Of a stretch of 64,000 nucleotides of DNA, positions 1 to 14,394 are shown in pieces. The DNA is taken from contig JAPYXD010000460.1 of NCBI GenBank assembly GCA_030998225.1, positions 372,001 to 436,000 on the forward strand, written 5' to 3'. The notes under the pieces were generated by a model. It had not been told where the DNA came from and made no database searches. It saw only the letters and a list, made by a program, of their open reading frames with translations. How positions within the stretch are numbered: the stretch's first letter is position 1; every line of letters starts with the position of its first letter. The position numbers and the translations under genes are program-made. The stretch is from Diplolepis rosae (Eukaryota; Arthropoda; Insecta; Hymenoptera; Diplolepididae).

Positions 1-3000
1 TATGTTGAATTGAAGCTGAAAATTCTGGAAGAAATATATATGCCACGCGATAATAAAATAAACTTTACGTATATTTGAATTTAAATGTGAAATTAATTTA
101 TGAGGGATAAACACCCTTAAGTGCATGTTGTTATATTTCTACAAAATAAAACTAATTTCGCATACAAAACCAAGCAGGGAAAATTCTTTTACACAGAGAA
201 TTGAAAAATATAAATTGCTTAACTTAGTTGAAACATTTTATGGGGGTAAACAACCCCAAAAAAATTATAATCATACAAGAAAATTACCATATAGGTTGAA
301 TTGAAGCTGAAAATTCTGAAAAAACTATATTTGCTATGCAAAAAAAAAATAAACTTTATGTATATTTGCATTTTCATGAGAAAGTAATCTATGAGGGGTG
401 ACCACCCTTAAGTGCATGTTATAATATTTCTACAAAATAATATTAACTTTGCGTACAAAACCGAGCAGAGAAAATTCTTTTACACAGAGAGTTGAAAAAT
501 ATAAATTGCTCAATTTAGTTGAAACATTATATAGGCCTAAACTACCCAAAAAAAAATTACGATGATTAAAGAAAATTACCAGATAGGTTGAATTGAAGCT
601 GAATATTCTGGAAGAAATATATATGCCATGCAAAAATGAAATAAACCTTACGCGTATTTGCATTTTCATGAGGAATTAATTTATGAGGGGTAACCACCCT
701 TAAGTGCATGTTATAATATTTCTACAAAATAATATTAATTTTGCGTACAAAACCGAGCAGAGAAAATTCTTTTACACAGAGAGTTGAAAAATATAAATTG
801 CTTAATTTAGTTGAAACATTTTATGGGGGTAAACAACCCCAAAAAATTTAGGATCATACAAGAAAATTACCATATAGGTTGAATTGAAGCTGAAAATTCT
901 GAAAAAACTATATTTGCTATGCAAAAAAAAATAAACTTTATGTATATTTGCATTTTCATGAGAAAGTAATCTATGAGGGGTGACCACCCTTAAGTGCATG
1001 TTATAATATTTCTACAAAATAATATTAATTTTGCGTACAAAACCGAGCAGAGAAAATTCTTTTACACAGAGAGTTGAAAAATATAAATTGCTTAATTTAG
1101 TTGAAACATTTTATGGGGGTAAACAACCCCAAAAAAGTTACGATTACACAAGAAAATTACAAAATATGTTGAATTGAAGCTGAAAATTCTGGAAGAAATA
1201 TATATGCCACGCGATAATAAAATAAACTTTACGTATATTTGAATTTAAATGTGAAATTAATTTATGAGGGATAAACACCCTTAAGTGCATGTTGTTATAT
1301 TTCTACAAAATAAAATTAATTTCGCGTACAAAACCAAGCAGAGAAAATTCTTTTACACAGAGAATTGAAAAATATAAATTGCTTAACTTAGTTGAAACAT
1401 TTTATGGGGGTAAACAACCCCAAAAAAATTATAATCATACAAGAAAATTACCATATAGGTTGAATTGAAGCTGAAAATTCTGAACAAAATATATTTGCTA
1501 TGCAAAAAAAAAATAAACTTTATGTATATTTGCATTTTCATGAGAAAGTAATCTATGAGGGGTGACCACCCTTAAGTGCATGTTATAATATTTCTACAAA
1601 ATAATATTAATTTTGCGTACAAAACCGAGCAGAGAAAATTCTTTTACACAGAGAGTTGAAAAATAAAAATTGCTTAATTTAGTTGAAACATTATATAGGC
1701 CTAAACAACCCCAAAAATAGTTACGATTATTAAAGAAAATTACCAGATATGTTGAATTGAAGCTGAAAATTCTGGAAGAAATATATTTGCCATGCAAAAA
1801 TAAAATCAACTTTACGCATATTTGCATTTTTATGAGGAAGTAATTTATGAGGGGTAACCACCCTTAAGTGCATGTTGTTATATTTCTACAAAATAAAATT
1901 AATTTCGCGTACAAAACCAAGCAGAGATAATTTCTCTTACACAGAGAGTTGAAAAATATAAATTGCTTAATTTAGTTGAAACATTTTATGGGCGTAAACA
2001 ACCCCAAAAAAGTTACGATTACACAAGAAAATTACAAAATATGTTGAATTGAAGCTGAAAATTCTGGAAGAAATATATATGCCATGCAAAAATAAAATAA
2101 ACTTTACGCATATTTGCATTTTCATGAGGAAGTAATTTATGAGGGATAAACACCCTTAAGTGCATGTTATTATATTTCTACAAAATAAAATTAATTTCTC
2201 GTACAAAACCAAGCAGAGAAAATTGTTTCACACAGAGAGTTGAAAAATATAAATTGCTCAATTTAGTTGAAACATTTTATGGTTGTAAACAACCCCAAAA
2301 AAGTTACGATTACACAAGAAAATTACCAGATAGGTTGAATTGAAGCTGAAAATTCTGGAAGAAATATATTTGCCATGCAAAAATAAAATAAACTTTATGT
2401 ATATTTGCATTTTCATGAGAAAGTAATCTATGAGGGGTAGCCACCCTTAAGTGCATGTTGTTATATTTCTACAAAATAAAATTAATTTCGCGTACAAAAC
2501 CAAGCAGAGATAATTGTTTCACACCTAGAGTTTAAAAATATAAATTGCTTAATTTAGTTGAAAAATTTTATGGGGGTAAACAACCCCAACAAAGTTAGGA
2601 TCATACAAGAAAATTGCCAGAGAGGTTGAATTGAAGCTGAAAATTCTAAAAGAAATATATATGCCACGCGATAATAAAATAAACTTTACGTATATTTGAA
2701 TTTAAATGTGAAATTAATTTATGAGGGATAAACACCCTTAAGTGCATGTTGTTATATTTCTACAATATAAAATTAATTTCGCGTACAAAACCAAGCAGAG
2801 AAAATTCTTTTACACAGAGAGTTGAAAAATATAAATTGCTTAATTTAGTTGAAACATTTTATGGGGGTAAACAACCCCAACAAAATTAGGATCATACAAG
2901 AAAATTGCCAGAGAGGTTGAATTGTAGCTGAAAATTCTAAAAGAAATATATATGCCACGCGATAATAAAATAAACTTTACGTATATTTGCATTTTCATGA

Positions 3001-3160
3001 GAAATTAATTTATGAGGTGTAACCATCCTTCAGTGCATGTTATTATATTTCTACAAAATAAAATTAATTTCGCGTACAAAACCAAGCAGAGAAAATTTTT
3101 TTACACAGAGAGTTGAAAAATATAAATTGCTTAATTTAGTTGAAACATTTTATGGGGGTA
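1..3160. repeat. 11-monomer higher-order block, copy 1 (left end cut by window)
   Basis: This block matches 3,204-6,365 at a constant offset of 3,204-3,205 bases (11 monomers). Shared diagnostic variants include GAATATTCTG at 601 and 3,805, and AGAGATAATTGTTTCACACC at 2,507 and 5,712. They also include the change CTACAATATAAAAT about 250 bases beyond that, near 2,760 and 5,967. Similarity stops near 3,160/6,365, where the sequence after the ACCCC hairpin differs. Within it a four-monomer repeat is visible: TATATGCCACGCGA at 37 recurs at 1,201. It is a duplicated satellite segment with no gene content. Confidence 0.85.
821..840. repeat. Monomer hairpin A (example), GGGGT-AAACA-ACCCC
   Basis: A five-base G/C stem in otherwise AT-rich sequence, present in most monomers just after TTGAAACATTTTAT. 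Alternative forms keep pairing: GGTTGT-AA-ACAACC at 2,281, GGGTT-AAAC-AACCC at 10,435, and GGGGTT-AAAC-AACCCC at 20,531. Others, such as GTGCATAAACAACCCC (near 14,800) and TAGGCCTAAACTACCC (near 530), break it. Function unknown. Confidence 0.7.
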
Positions 3161-3203
3161 AACAACCCCAAAAAAGTTACGATTACACAAGAAAATTACA
3201 AAA

Positions 3204-6200
3204 TATGTTGAATTGAAGCTGAAAATTCTGGAAGAAATATATATGCCACGCGATAATAAAATAAACTTTACGTATATTTGAATTTAAATGTGAAATTAAT
3301 TTATGAGGGATAAACACCCTTAAGTGCATGTTGTTATATTTCTACAAAATAAAATTAATTTGGCGTACAAAACCAAGCAGAGAAAATTCTTTTACACAGA
3401 GAGTTGAAAAATATAAATTGCTTAACTTAGTTGAAACATTTTATGGGGGTAAACAACCCCAAAAAAGTTATAATCATACAAGAAAATTACCAGATAGGTT
3501 GAATTGAAGCTGAAAATTCTGGAAGAAATATATTTGCCATGCAAAAATAAAATAAACTTTATGTATATTTGCATTTTCATGAGAAAGTAATCTATGAGGG
3601 GTGACCACCCTTAAGTGCATGTTATAATATTTCTACAAAATAATATTAATTTTGCGTACAAAACCGAGCAGAGAAAATTCTTTTACACAGAGAGTTGAAA
3701 AATATAATTTGCTTAATTTAGTTGAAACATCATATAGGCCTAAACTACCCAAAAAAAAAATTACGATGATTAAAGAAAATTACCAGATAGGTTGAATTGA
3801 AGCTGAATATTCTGGAAGAAATATATATGCCATGCAAAAATGAAATAAACCTTACGCGTATTTGCATTTTCATGAGGAATTAATTTATGAGGGGTAACCA
3901 CCCTTAAGTGCATGTTATAATATTTCTACAAAATAAAATTAGTTTTGCGTACAAAACCGAGCAGAGAAAATTCTTTTACACAGAGAGTTGAAAAATATAA
4001 ATTGCTTAATTTAGTTGAAACATTTTATGGGGGTAAACAACCCCAAAAAATTTAGGATCATACAAGAAAATTACCATATAGGTTGAATTGAAGCTGAAAA
4101 TTCTGAAAAAAATATATTTGCTATGCAAAAAAAAAATAAACTTTATGTATATTTGCATTTTCATGAGAAAGTAATCTATGAGGGGTGACCACCCTTAAGT
4201 GCATGTTATAATATTTCTACAAAATAATATTAATTTTGCGTACAAAACCGAGCAGAGAAAATTCTTTTACACAGAGAGTTGAAAAATATAAATTGCTTAA
4301 TTTAGTTGAAACATTTTATGGGGGTAAACAACCCCAAAAAAGTTACGATTACACAAGAAAATTACAAAATATGTTGAATTGAAGCTGAAAATTCTGGAAG
4401 AAATATATATGCCACGCGATAATAAAATAAACTTTACGTATATTTGAATTTAAATGTGAAATTAATTTATGAGGGATAAACACCCTTAAGTGCATGTTGT
4501 TATATTTCTACAAAATAAAATTAATTTCGCGTACAAAACCAAGCAGAGAAAATTCTTTTACACAGAGAATTGAAAAAATATAAATTGCTTAACTTTGTTG
4601 AAACATTTTATGGGAGTAAACAACCCCAAAAAAGTTATACTCATACAAGAAAATTACCATATAGGTTGAATTGAAGCTGAAAATTCTGAAAAAAATATAT
4701 TTGCTATGCAAAAAAAAAATAAACTTTATGTATATTTGCATTTTCATGAGAAAGTAATCTATGAGGGGTGACCACCCTTAAGTGCATGTTATAATATTTC
4801 TACAAAATAATATTAATTTTGCGTACAAAACCAAGCAGAGAAAATTCTTTCACACAGAGAGTTGAAAAATATAAATTGCTCAATTTAGTTGAAACATTAT
4901 ATAGGCCTAAACTACCCAAAAAAAAAATTACGATGATTAAAGAAAATTACCAGATAGGTTGAATTGAAGCTGAAAATTCTGGAAGAAATATATTTGCCAT
5001 GCAAAAATAAAATCAACTTTACGCATATTTGCATTTTTATGAGGAAGTAATTTATGAGGGGTAACCACCCTTAAGTGCATGTTGTTATATTTCTACAAAA
5101 TAAAATTAATTTCGCGTACAAAACCAAGCAGAGATAATTCTTTTACACAGAGAGTTGAAAAATAAAAATTGCTTAATTTAGTTGAAACATTTTATGGGGG
5201 TAAACAACCCCAAAAAAGTTACGATTACACAAGAAAATTACAAAATATGTTGAATTGAAGCTGAAAATTCTGGAAGAAATATATATGCCACGCGATAATA
5301 AAATAAACTTTACGCATATTTGCATTTTCATGAGGAATTAATTTATGAGGGATAAACACCCTTAAGTGCATGTTGTTATATTTCTACAAAATAAAATTAA
5401 TTTCTCGTACAAAACCAAGCAGAGAAAATTGTTTCACACAGAGAGTTGAAAAATATAAATTGCTCAATTTAGTTGAAACATTTTATGGTTGTAAACAACC
5501 CCAAAAAAGTTACGATTACACAAGAAAATTACCAGATAGGTTGAATTGAAGCTGAAAATTCTGGAAGAAATATATTTGCCATGCAAAAATAAAATCAACT
5601 TTACGCATATTTGCATTTTTATGAGGAAGTAATTTATGAGGGGTAACCACCCTTAAGTGCATGTTGTTATATTTCTACAAAATAAAATTAATTTCGCGTA
5701 CAAAACCAAGCAGAGATAATTGTTTCACACCTAGAGTTTAAAAATATAAATTGCTTAATTTAGTTGAAAAATTTTATGGGGGTAAACAACCCCAACAAAG
5801 TTAGGATCATACAAGAAAATTGCCAGAGAGGTTGAATTGAAGCTGAAAATTCTAAAAGAAATATATATGCCACGCGATAATAAAATAAACTTTACGTATA
5901 TTTGAATTTAAATGTGAAATTAATTTATGAGGGATAAACACCCTTAAGTGCATGTTGTTATATTTCTACAATATAAAATTAATTTCGCGTACAAAACCAA
6001 GCAGAGAAAATTCTTTTACACAGAGAGTTGAAAAATATAAATTGCTTAATTTAGTTGAAACATTTTATGGGGGTAAACAACCCCAACAAAGTTAGGATCA
6101 TACAAGAAAATTGCCAGAGAGGTTGAATTGAAGCTGAAAATTCTAAAAGAAATATATATGCCACGCGATAATAAAATAAACTTTACGTATATTTGCATTT

Positions 6201-6365
6201 TCATGAGAAATTAATTTATGAGGTGTAACCATCCTTAAGTGCATGTTATTATATTTCTACAAAATAAAATTAATTTCGCGTACAAAACCGAGCAGCGAAA
6301 ATTCTTTTACACAGAGAGTTGAAAAATATAAATTGCTTAATTTAGTTGAAACATTTTATGGGGGT
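3204..6365. repeat. 11-monomer higher-order block, copy 2
   Basis: Second copy of the block that starts at or before base 1. It keeps the same order of monomer variants with scattered substitutions, for example CAACTTTACGC near 5,590 where copy 1 has AAACTTTATG near 2,385. Part of the same variant string, including TTTCACACCTAGAGTTTAAA, appears again near 10,375 and 11,247, showing further rounds of block copying in the first 15 kb. Confidence 0.85.
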
Positions 6366-9300
6366 AAACAACCCCAAAATTAGTTACTATTATTAAAGAA
6401 AATTACCAGATAGGTTGAATTGAAGCTGAAAATTCTGGAAGAAATATATATGCCATGCAAAAATGAAATAAACCTTACGCGTATTTGCATTTTCATGAGG
6501 AATTAATTTATGAGGGGTAACCACCCTTAAGTGCATGTTATAATATTTCTACAAAATAAAATTAATTTTGCGTACAAAACCGAGCAGAGAAAATTCTTTT
6601 ACACAGAGAGTTGAAAAATATAAATTGCTTAATTTAGTTGAAACATTTTATGGGCGTAAACAACCCCAAAAAAGTTACGATTACACAAGAAAATTACAAA
6701 ATATGTTGAATTGAAGCTGAAAATTCTGGAAGAAATATATATGCCACGCGATAATAAAATAAACTTTACGTATATTTGAATTTAAATGTGAAATTAATTT
6801 ATGAGGGATAAACACCCTTAAGTGCATGTTGTTATATTTCTACAAAATAAAATTAATTTCGCGTACAAAACCAAGCAGAGAAAATTGTTTCACACAGAGA
6901 GTTGAAAAATATAAATTGCTCAATTTAGTTGAAACATTTTATGGTTGTAAACAACCCCAAAAAAGTTACGATTACACAAGAAAATTACCAGATAGGTTGA
7001 ATTGAAGCTGAAAATTCTGGAAGAAATATATTTGCAATGCAAAAATGAAATAAACATTACGCGTATTTGCATTTTCATGAGGAATTAATTTATGAGGGAT
7101 AAACACCCTTAAGTGCATGTTATTATATTTCTACAAAATAAAATTAATTTTGCGTACAAAACCGAGCAGAGAAAATTCTTTTACACAGAGAGTTGAAAAA
7201 TATAAATTGCTTAATTTAGTTGAAACATTTTATGGGCGTAAACAACCCCAAAAAAGTTACGATTACACAAGAAAATTACAAAATATGTTGAATTGAAGCT
7301 GAAAATTCTGGAAGAAATATATATGCCACGCGATAATAAAATAAACTTTACGTATATTTGAATTTAAATGTGAAATTAATTTATGAGGGATAAACACCCT
7401 TAAGTGCATGTTGTTATATTTCTACAAAATAAAATTAATTTCGCGTACAAAACCAAGCAGAGAAAATTCTTTTACACAGAGAGTTGAAAAATATAAATTG
7501 CTTAACTTAGTTGAAACATTTTATGGGGGTAAACAACCCCAAAAAAGTTATAATCATACAAGAAAATTACCAGATAGGTTGAATTGAAGCTGAAAATTCT
7601 GGAAGAAATATATTTGCCATGCAAAAATAAAATAAACTTTACGCATATTTGCATTTTCATGAGGAAGTAATTTATGAAGGGTAGCAACCCTTAAGTGCAT
7701 GTTATTATATTTCTACAAAATAAAATTAATTTCTCGTACAAAACCAAGCAGAGAAAATTGTTTCACACAGAGAGTTGAAAAATATAAATTGCTCAATTTA
7801 GTTGAAACATTTTATGGTTGTAAACAACCCCAAAAAAGTTAGGATCATACAAGAAAATTGCCAGAGAGGTTGAATTGTACCTGAAAATTCTAAAAGAAAT
7901 ATATATGCCACGCGATAATAAAATAAACTTTACGTATATTTGAATTTAAATGTGAAATTAATTTATGAGGTTTAAACAACCTTCAGTGCATGTTATTATA
8001 TTTCTACAAAATAAAATTAAATTCGCCTACAAAACAAAGCAGAGAAAATTCGATCACACAGAGAGTTGAAAAATATAAATTGCTTAATTTAGTTGAAACA
8101 TTTTATGGGGGTAAACAACCCCAAAATTAGTTACTATTATTAAAGAAAATTACCAGATAGGTTGAATTGAAGCTGAAAATTCTGGAAGAAATATATATGC
8201 CATGCAAAAATGAAATAAACATTACGCGTATTTGCATTTTCATGAGGAATTAATTTATGAGGGGTAACCACCCTTAAGTGCATGTTATAATATTTCTACA
8301 AAATAAAATTAATTTTGCGTACAAAACCGAGCAGAGAAAATTCTTTTACACAGAGAGTTGAAAAATATAAATTGCTTAATTTAGTTGAAACATTTTATGG
8401 GCGTAAACAACCCCAAAAAAGTTACGATTACACAAGAAAATTACAAAATATGTTGAATTGAAGCTGAAAATTCTGGAAGAAATATATATGCCACGCGATA
8501 ATAAAATAAACTTTACGTATATTTGAATTTAAATGTGAAATTAATTTATGAGGGATAAACACCCTTAAGTGCATGTTGTTATATTTCTACAAAATAAAAT
8601 TAATTTCGCGTACAAAACCAAGCAGAGAAAATTGTTTCACACAGAGAGTTGAAAAATAGAAATTGCTCAATTTAGTTGAAACATTTTATGGTTGTAAACA
8701 ACCCCAAAAAAGTTACGATTACACAAGAAAATTACAAAATATGTTGAATTGAAGCTGAAAATTCTGGAAGAAATATATATGCCACGCGATAATAAAATAA
8801 ACTTTACGTATATTTGAATTTAAATGTGAAATTAATTTATGAGGGATAAACACCCTTAAGTGCATGTTATAATATTTCTACAAAATAATATTAATTTTGC
8901 GTACAAAACCGAGCAGAGAAAATTCTTTTACACAGAGAGTTGAAAAATATAATTTGCTTAATTTAGTTGAAACATTTTATGGGGGTAAACAACCCCAACA
9001 AAGTTAGGATCATACAAGAAAATTGCCAGAGAGGTTGAATTGAAGCTGAAAATTCTAAAAGAAATATATATGCCATGCAAAAATGAAATAAACCTTACGC
9101 GTATTTGCATTTTCATGAGGAAGTAATTTATGAGGGGTAACCACCCTTAAGTGCATGTTATCATATTTCTACAAAATAAAATTAGTTTTGCGTACAAAAC
9201 CTAGCAGAGAAAATTCTTTCACACAGAGAGTTGAAAAATAAAAATTGCTTAATTATTTGAAACATTTTATGGGGGAAAACAACCCCAAAAAATTTAGGAT

Positions 9301-12300
9301 CATACAAGAAAATTACCAGATAGGTTGAATTGAAGCTGAAAATTCTGGAAGAAATATATTTGCCATGCAAAAATAAAATCAACTTTACGCATATTTGCAT
9401 TTTTATGAGGAAGTAATTTATGAGGGGTAACCACCCTTAAGTGCATGTTATCATATTTCTACAAAATAAAATTAGTTTTGCGTACAAAACCTAGCAGAGA
9501 AAATTCTTTCACACAGAGAGTTGAAAAATAAAAATTGCTTAATTTAGTTGAAACATTTTATGGGCGTAAACAACCCCAAAAAAGTTACGATTACACAAGA
9601 AAATTACAAAATATGTTGAATTGAAGCTGAAAATTCTGGAAGAAATATATATGCCACGCGATAATAAAATAAACTTTACGTATATTTGAATTTAAATGTG
9701 AAATTAATTTATGAGGGATAAACACCCTTAAGTGCATGTTGTTATATTTCTACAAAATAAAATTAATTTCGCGTACAAAACCAAGCAGGGAAAATTCTTT
9801 TACACAGAGAATTGAAAAATATAAATTGCTTAACTTAGTTGAAACATTTTATGGGGGTAAACAACCCCAAAAAAGTTATAATCATACAAGAAAATTACCA
9901 GATAGGTTGAATTGAAGCTGAACATTCTGAAAAAAATATATTTGCCATGCAAAAATAAAATAAACTTTACGCATATTTGCATTTTCATGAGGAAGTAATT
10001 TATGAAGGGTAGCAACCCTTAAGTGCATGTTATTATATTTCTACAAAATAAAATTAATTTCTCGTACAAAACCAAGCAGAGAAAATTGTTTCACACAGAG
10101 AGTTGAAAAATATAAATTGCTCAATTTAGTTGAAACATTTTATGGTTGTAAACAACCCCAAAAAAGTTACGATTACACAAGAAAATTACCAGATAGGTTG
10201 AATTGAAGCTGAAAATTCTGGAAGAAATATATTTGCCATGCAAAAATGAAATCAACTTTACGCATATTTGCATTTTCATGAGGAAGTAATTTATGAGGGG
10301 TAGCTACCCTTAAGTGCATGTTATTATATTTCTACAAAATAAAATTATTTTCGCGTACAAAACCAAGCAGAGATAATTGTTTCACACCTAGAGTTTAAAA
10401 ATATAAATTGCTTAATTTAGTTGAAACATTTTATGGGTTAAACAACCCTAAAAAAGTTAGGAACATAGAAGAAAATTACCAGATAGGTTGAATTGAAGCT
10501 GAAAATTCTGGAAGAAATATATATGCCACGCGATAATAAAATAAACTTTACGTATATTTGAATTTAAATGTGAAATTAATTTATGAGGGATAGCCACCCT
10601 TAAGTGCATGTTATTATATTTCTACAAAATAAGATTAATTTTGCGTACAAAACCGAGCAGAGAAAATTCTTTTACACAGAGAGTTGAAAAATATAAATTG
10701 CTTAATTTAGTTGAAACATTTTATGGGCGTAAACAACCCCAAAAAAGTTACGATTACACAAGAAAATTACAAAATATGTTGAATTGAAGCTGAAAATTCT
10801 GGAAGAAATATATATGCCACGCGATAATAAAATAAACTTTACGTATATTTGAATTTAAATGTGAAATTAATTTATGAGGGATAAACACCCTTAAGTGCAT
10901 GTTGTTATATTTCTACAAAATAAAATTAATTTCGCGTACAAAACCAAGCAGGGAAAATTCTTTTACACAGAGAGTTGAAAAATATAAATTGCTTAACTTA
11001 GTTGAAACATTTTATGGGGGTAAACAACCCCAAAAAAGTTATAATCATACAAGAAAATTACCAGATAGGTTGAATTGAAGCTGAAAATTCTGGAAGAAAT
11101 ATATTTGCCATGCAAAAATAAAATCAACTTTACGCATATTTGCATTTTTATGAGGAAGTAATTTATGAGGGGTAACCACCCTTAAGTGCATGTTGTTATA
11201 TTTCTACAAAATAAAATTAATTTCGCGTACAAAACCAAGCAGAGATAATTGTTTCACACCTAGAGTTTAAAAATATAAATTGCTTAATTTAGTTGAAAAA
11301 TTTTATGGGGGTAAACAACCCCAACAAAGTTAGGATCATACAAGAAAATTGCCAGAGAGGTTGAATTGAAGCTGAAAATTCTAAAAGAAATATATATGCC
11401 ACGCGATAATAAAATAAACTTTACGTATATTTGAATTTAAATGTGAAATTAATTTATGAGGGATAAACACCCTTAAGTGCATGTTGTTATATTTCTACAA
11501 TATAAAATTAATTTCGCGTACAAAACCAAGCATAGAAAATTCTTTTACACAGAGAGTTGATAAATATAAATTGCTTAACTTAGTTGAAACATTTTATGGG
11601 GGTAAACAACCCCAAAAAATTTAGGATCATACAAGAAAATTACCATATAGGTTGAATTGAAGCTGAAAATTCTGAAAAAAATATATTTGCTATGCAAAAA
11701 AAAAATAAACTTTATGTATATTTGCATTTTCATGAGAAAGTAATCTATGAGGGGTGACCACCCTTAAGTGCATGTTATAATATTTCTACAAAATAATATT
11801 AATTTTGCGTACAAAACCGAGCAGAGAAAATTCTTTTACACAGAGAGTTGAAAAATTTAAATTGCTTAATTTAGTTGAAACATTTTATGGGGGTAAACAA
11901 CCCCAACAAAGTTAGGATCATACAAGAAAATTGCCAGAGAGGTTGAATTGAAGCTGAAAATTCTAAAAGAAATATATATGCCACGCGATAATAAAATAAA
12001 CTTTACGTATATTTGCATTTTCATGAGAAATTAATTTATGAGGTGTAACCATCCTTAAGTGCATGTTATTATATTTCTACAAAATAAAATTAATTTCGCG
12101 TACAAAACCAAGCAGAGAAAATTCTTTTACACAGATAGTTGAAAAATATAAATTGCTTAATTTAGTTGAAACATTTTATGGGGGTAAACAACCCCAAAAT
12201 TAGTTACTATTATTAAAGAAAATTACCAGATAGGTTGAATTGAAGCTGAAAATTCTGGAAGAAATATATATGCCATGCAAAAATGAAATAAACCTTACGC

Positions 12301-14394
12301 GTATTTGCATTTTCATGAGGAATTAATTTATGAGGGGTAACCACCCTTAAGTGCATGTTATAATATTTCTACAAAATAAAATTAATTTTGCGTACAAAAC
12401 CGAGCAGAGAAAATTCTTTTACACAGAGAGTTGAAAAATATAAATTGCTTAATTTAGTTGAAACATTTTATGGGCGTAAACAACCCCAAAAAATTTAGGA
12501 TCATACAAGAAAATTACCAGATAGGTTGAATTGAAGCTGAAAATTCTGAAAAAACTATATTTGCTATGCAAAAAAAAAATAAACTTTATGTATATTTGCA
12601 TTTTCATGAGAAAGTAATCTATGAGGGGTGACCACCCTTAAGTGCATGTTATAATATTTCTACAAAATAATATTAATTTTGCGTACAAAACCGAGCAGAG
12701 AAAATTCTTTTACACAGAGAGTTGAAAAATATAAATTGCTTAATTTAGTTGAAACATTTTATGGGGGTAAACAACCCCAAAAAAGTTACGATTACACAAG
12801 AAAATTACAAAATATGTTGAATTGAAGCTGAAAATTCTGGAAGAAATATATATGCCACGCGATAATAAAATAAACTTTACGTATATTTGAATTTAAATGT
12901 GAAATTAATTTATGAGGGATAAACACCCTTAAGTGCATGTTGTTATATTTCTACAAAATAAAATTAATTTCGCGTACAAAACCAAGCAGAGAAAATTCTT
13001 TTACACAGAGAGTTGAAAAATATAAATTGCTTAACTTAGTTGAAACATTTTATGGGGGTAAACAACCCCAAAAAATTTAGGATCATACAAGAAAATTACC
13101 ATATAGGTTGAATTGAAGCTGAAAATTCTGGAAGAAATATATTTGCTATGCAAAAATAAAATAAACTTTACGCATATTTGCATTTTTATGAGGAAGTAAT
13201 TTATGAGGGGTAACCACCCTTAAGTGCATGTTGTTATATTTCTACAAAATAAAATTAATTTCGCGTACAAAACCAAGCAGAGAAAATTCTTTCACACAGA
13301 GAGTTGAAAAATATAAATTGCTTAATTTAGTTGAAACATTTTATGGGCGTAAACAACCCCAAAAAAGTTACGATTACACAAGAAAATTACAAAATATGTT
13401 GAAATGAAGCTGAAAATTCTGGAAGAAATATATATGCCACGCGATAATAAAATAAACTTTACGTATATTTGAATTTAAATGTGAAATTAATTTATGAGGG
13501 ATAAACACCCTTAAGTGCATGTTGTTATATTTCTACAAAATAAAATTAATTTCGCGTACAAAACCAAGCAGAGAAAATTCTTTTACACAGAGAGTTGAAA
13601 AATATAAATTGCTTAACTTAGTTGAAACATTTTATGGGGGTAAACAACCCCAAAAAATTTATAATCATACAAGAAAATTACCAGATAGGTTGAATTGAAG
13701 CTGAACATTCTGAAAAAAATATATTTGCCATGCAAAAATAAAATAAACTTTACGCATATTTGCATTTTCATGAGGAAGTAATTTATGAGGGGTAGCAACG
13801 CTTAAGTGCATGTTATTATATTTCTACAAAATAAAATTAATTTCTCGTACAAAACCAAGCAGAGAAAATTGTTTCACACAGAGAGTTGAAAAATATAAAT
13901 TGCTCAATTTAGTTGAAACATTTTATGGTTGTAAACAACCCCAAAAAAGTTACGATTACACAAGAAAATTACCAGATAGGTTGAATTGAAGCTGAAAATT
14001 CTGGAAGAAATATATATGCCACGCGATAATAAAATAAACTTTACGTATATTTGAATTTAAATGTGAAATTAATTTATGAGGGATAAACACCCTTAAGTGC
14101 ATGTTGTTATATTTCTACAAAATAAAATTAATTTCGCGTTCAAAAGGAAGCAGAGATAATTCTTTCACACAAAGAGTTGAAAAATATAAATAGTTCAATT
14201 TAGTTGAAACATTTTATGGGGGTAAACAACCCCAAAAAAGTTAGGAACATAGAAGAAAATTACCAGATAGGTTGAATTGAAGCTGAAAATTCTGGAAGAA
14301 ATATATATGCCACGCGATAGTAAAATAAACCTTACGTATATTTGAATTTAAATGTGAAATTAATTTATGAGGGATAACCACCCTTAAGTGCATG
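6366..14394. repeat. Satellite with overlapping partial higher-order blocks
   Basis: Plain 291-bp satellite. Variant strings from the flanking blocks recur at multiples of the monomer. A monomer whose second hairpin reads AAGGGT-AGCA-ACCCTT lies at about 7,676 and 10,005, eight monomers apart, and returns in the 15-24 kb zone. The segment around 11,240 repeats the one around 5,712, 19 monomers away. I see no insertion, gene or non-satellite sequence in this stretch. Confidence 0.85.
10005..10020. repeat. Monomer hairpin B (example), AAGGGT-AGCA-ACCCTT
   Basis: Second G/C-rich mini-palindrome of the monomer, about 145-150 bases from hairpin A. The common form GGGT-AACC-ACCC has a four-base stem, and this variant has six. 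The MITE inserted at the TA in the loop of the related form GGGTAACAACCC. Confidence 0.65.

Noticed and set aside
430..669. Recurrent ~79-codon minus-strand frames in many monomers (for example 22,376-22,615, 27,728-27,967, 41,417-41,656)
   Set aside because: They are the same satellite phase read in many copies. 291 is divisible by three, so one frame stays in register. Stops and indels vary freely, starts are not fixed, and the translation is a low-complexity F/I/L/S/Y-rich product of AT-rich DNA.
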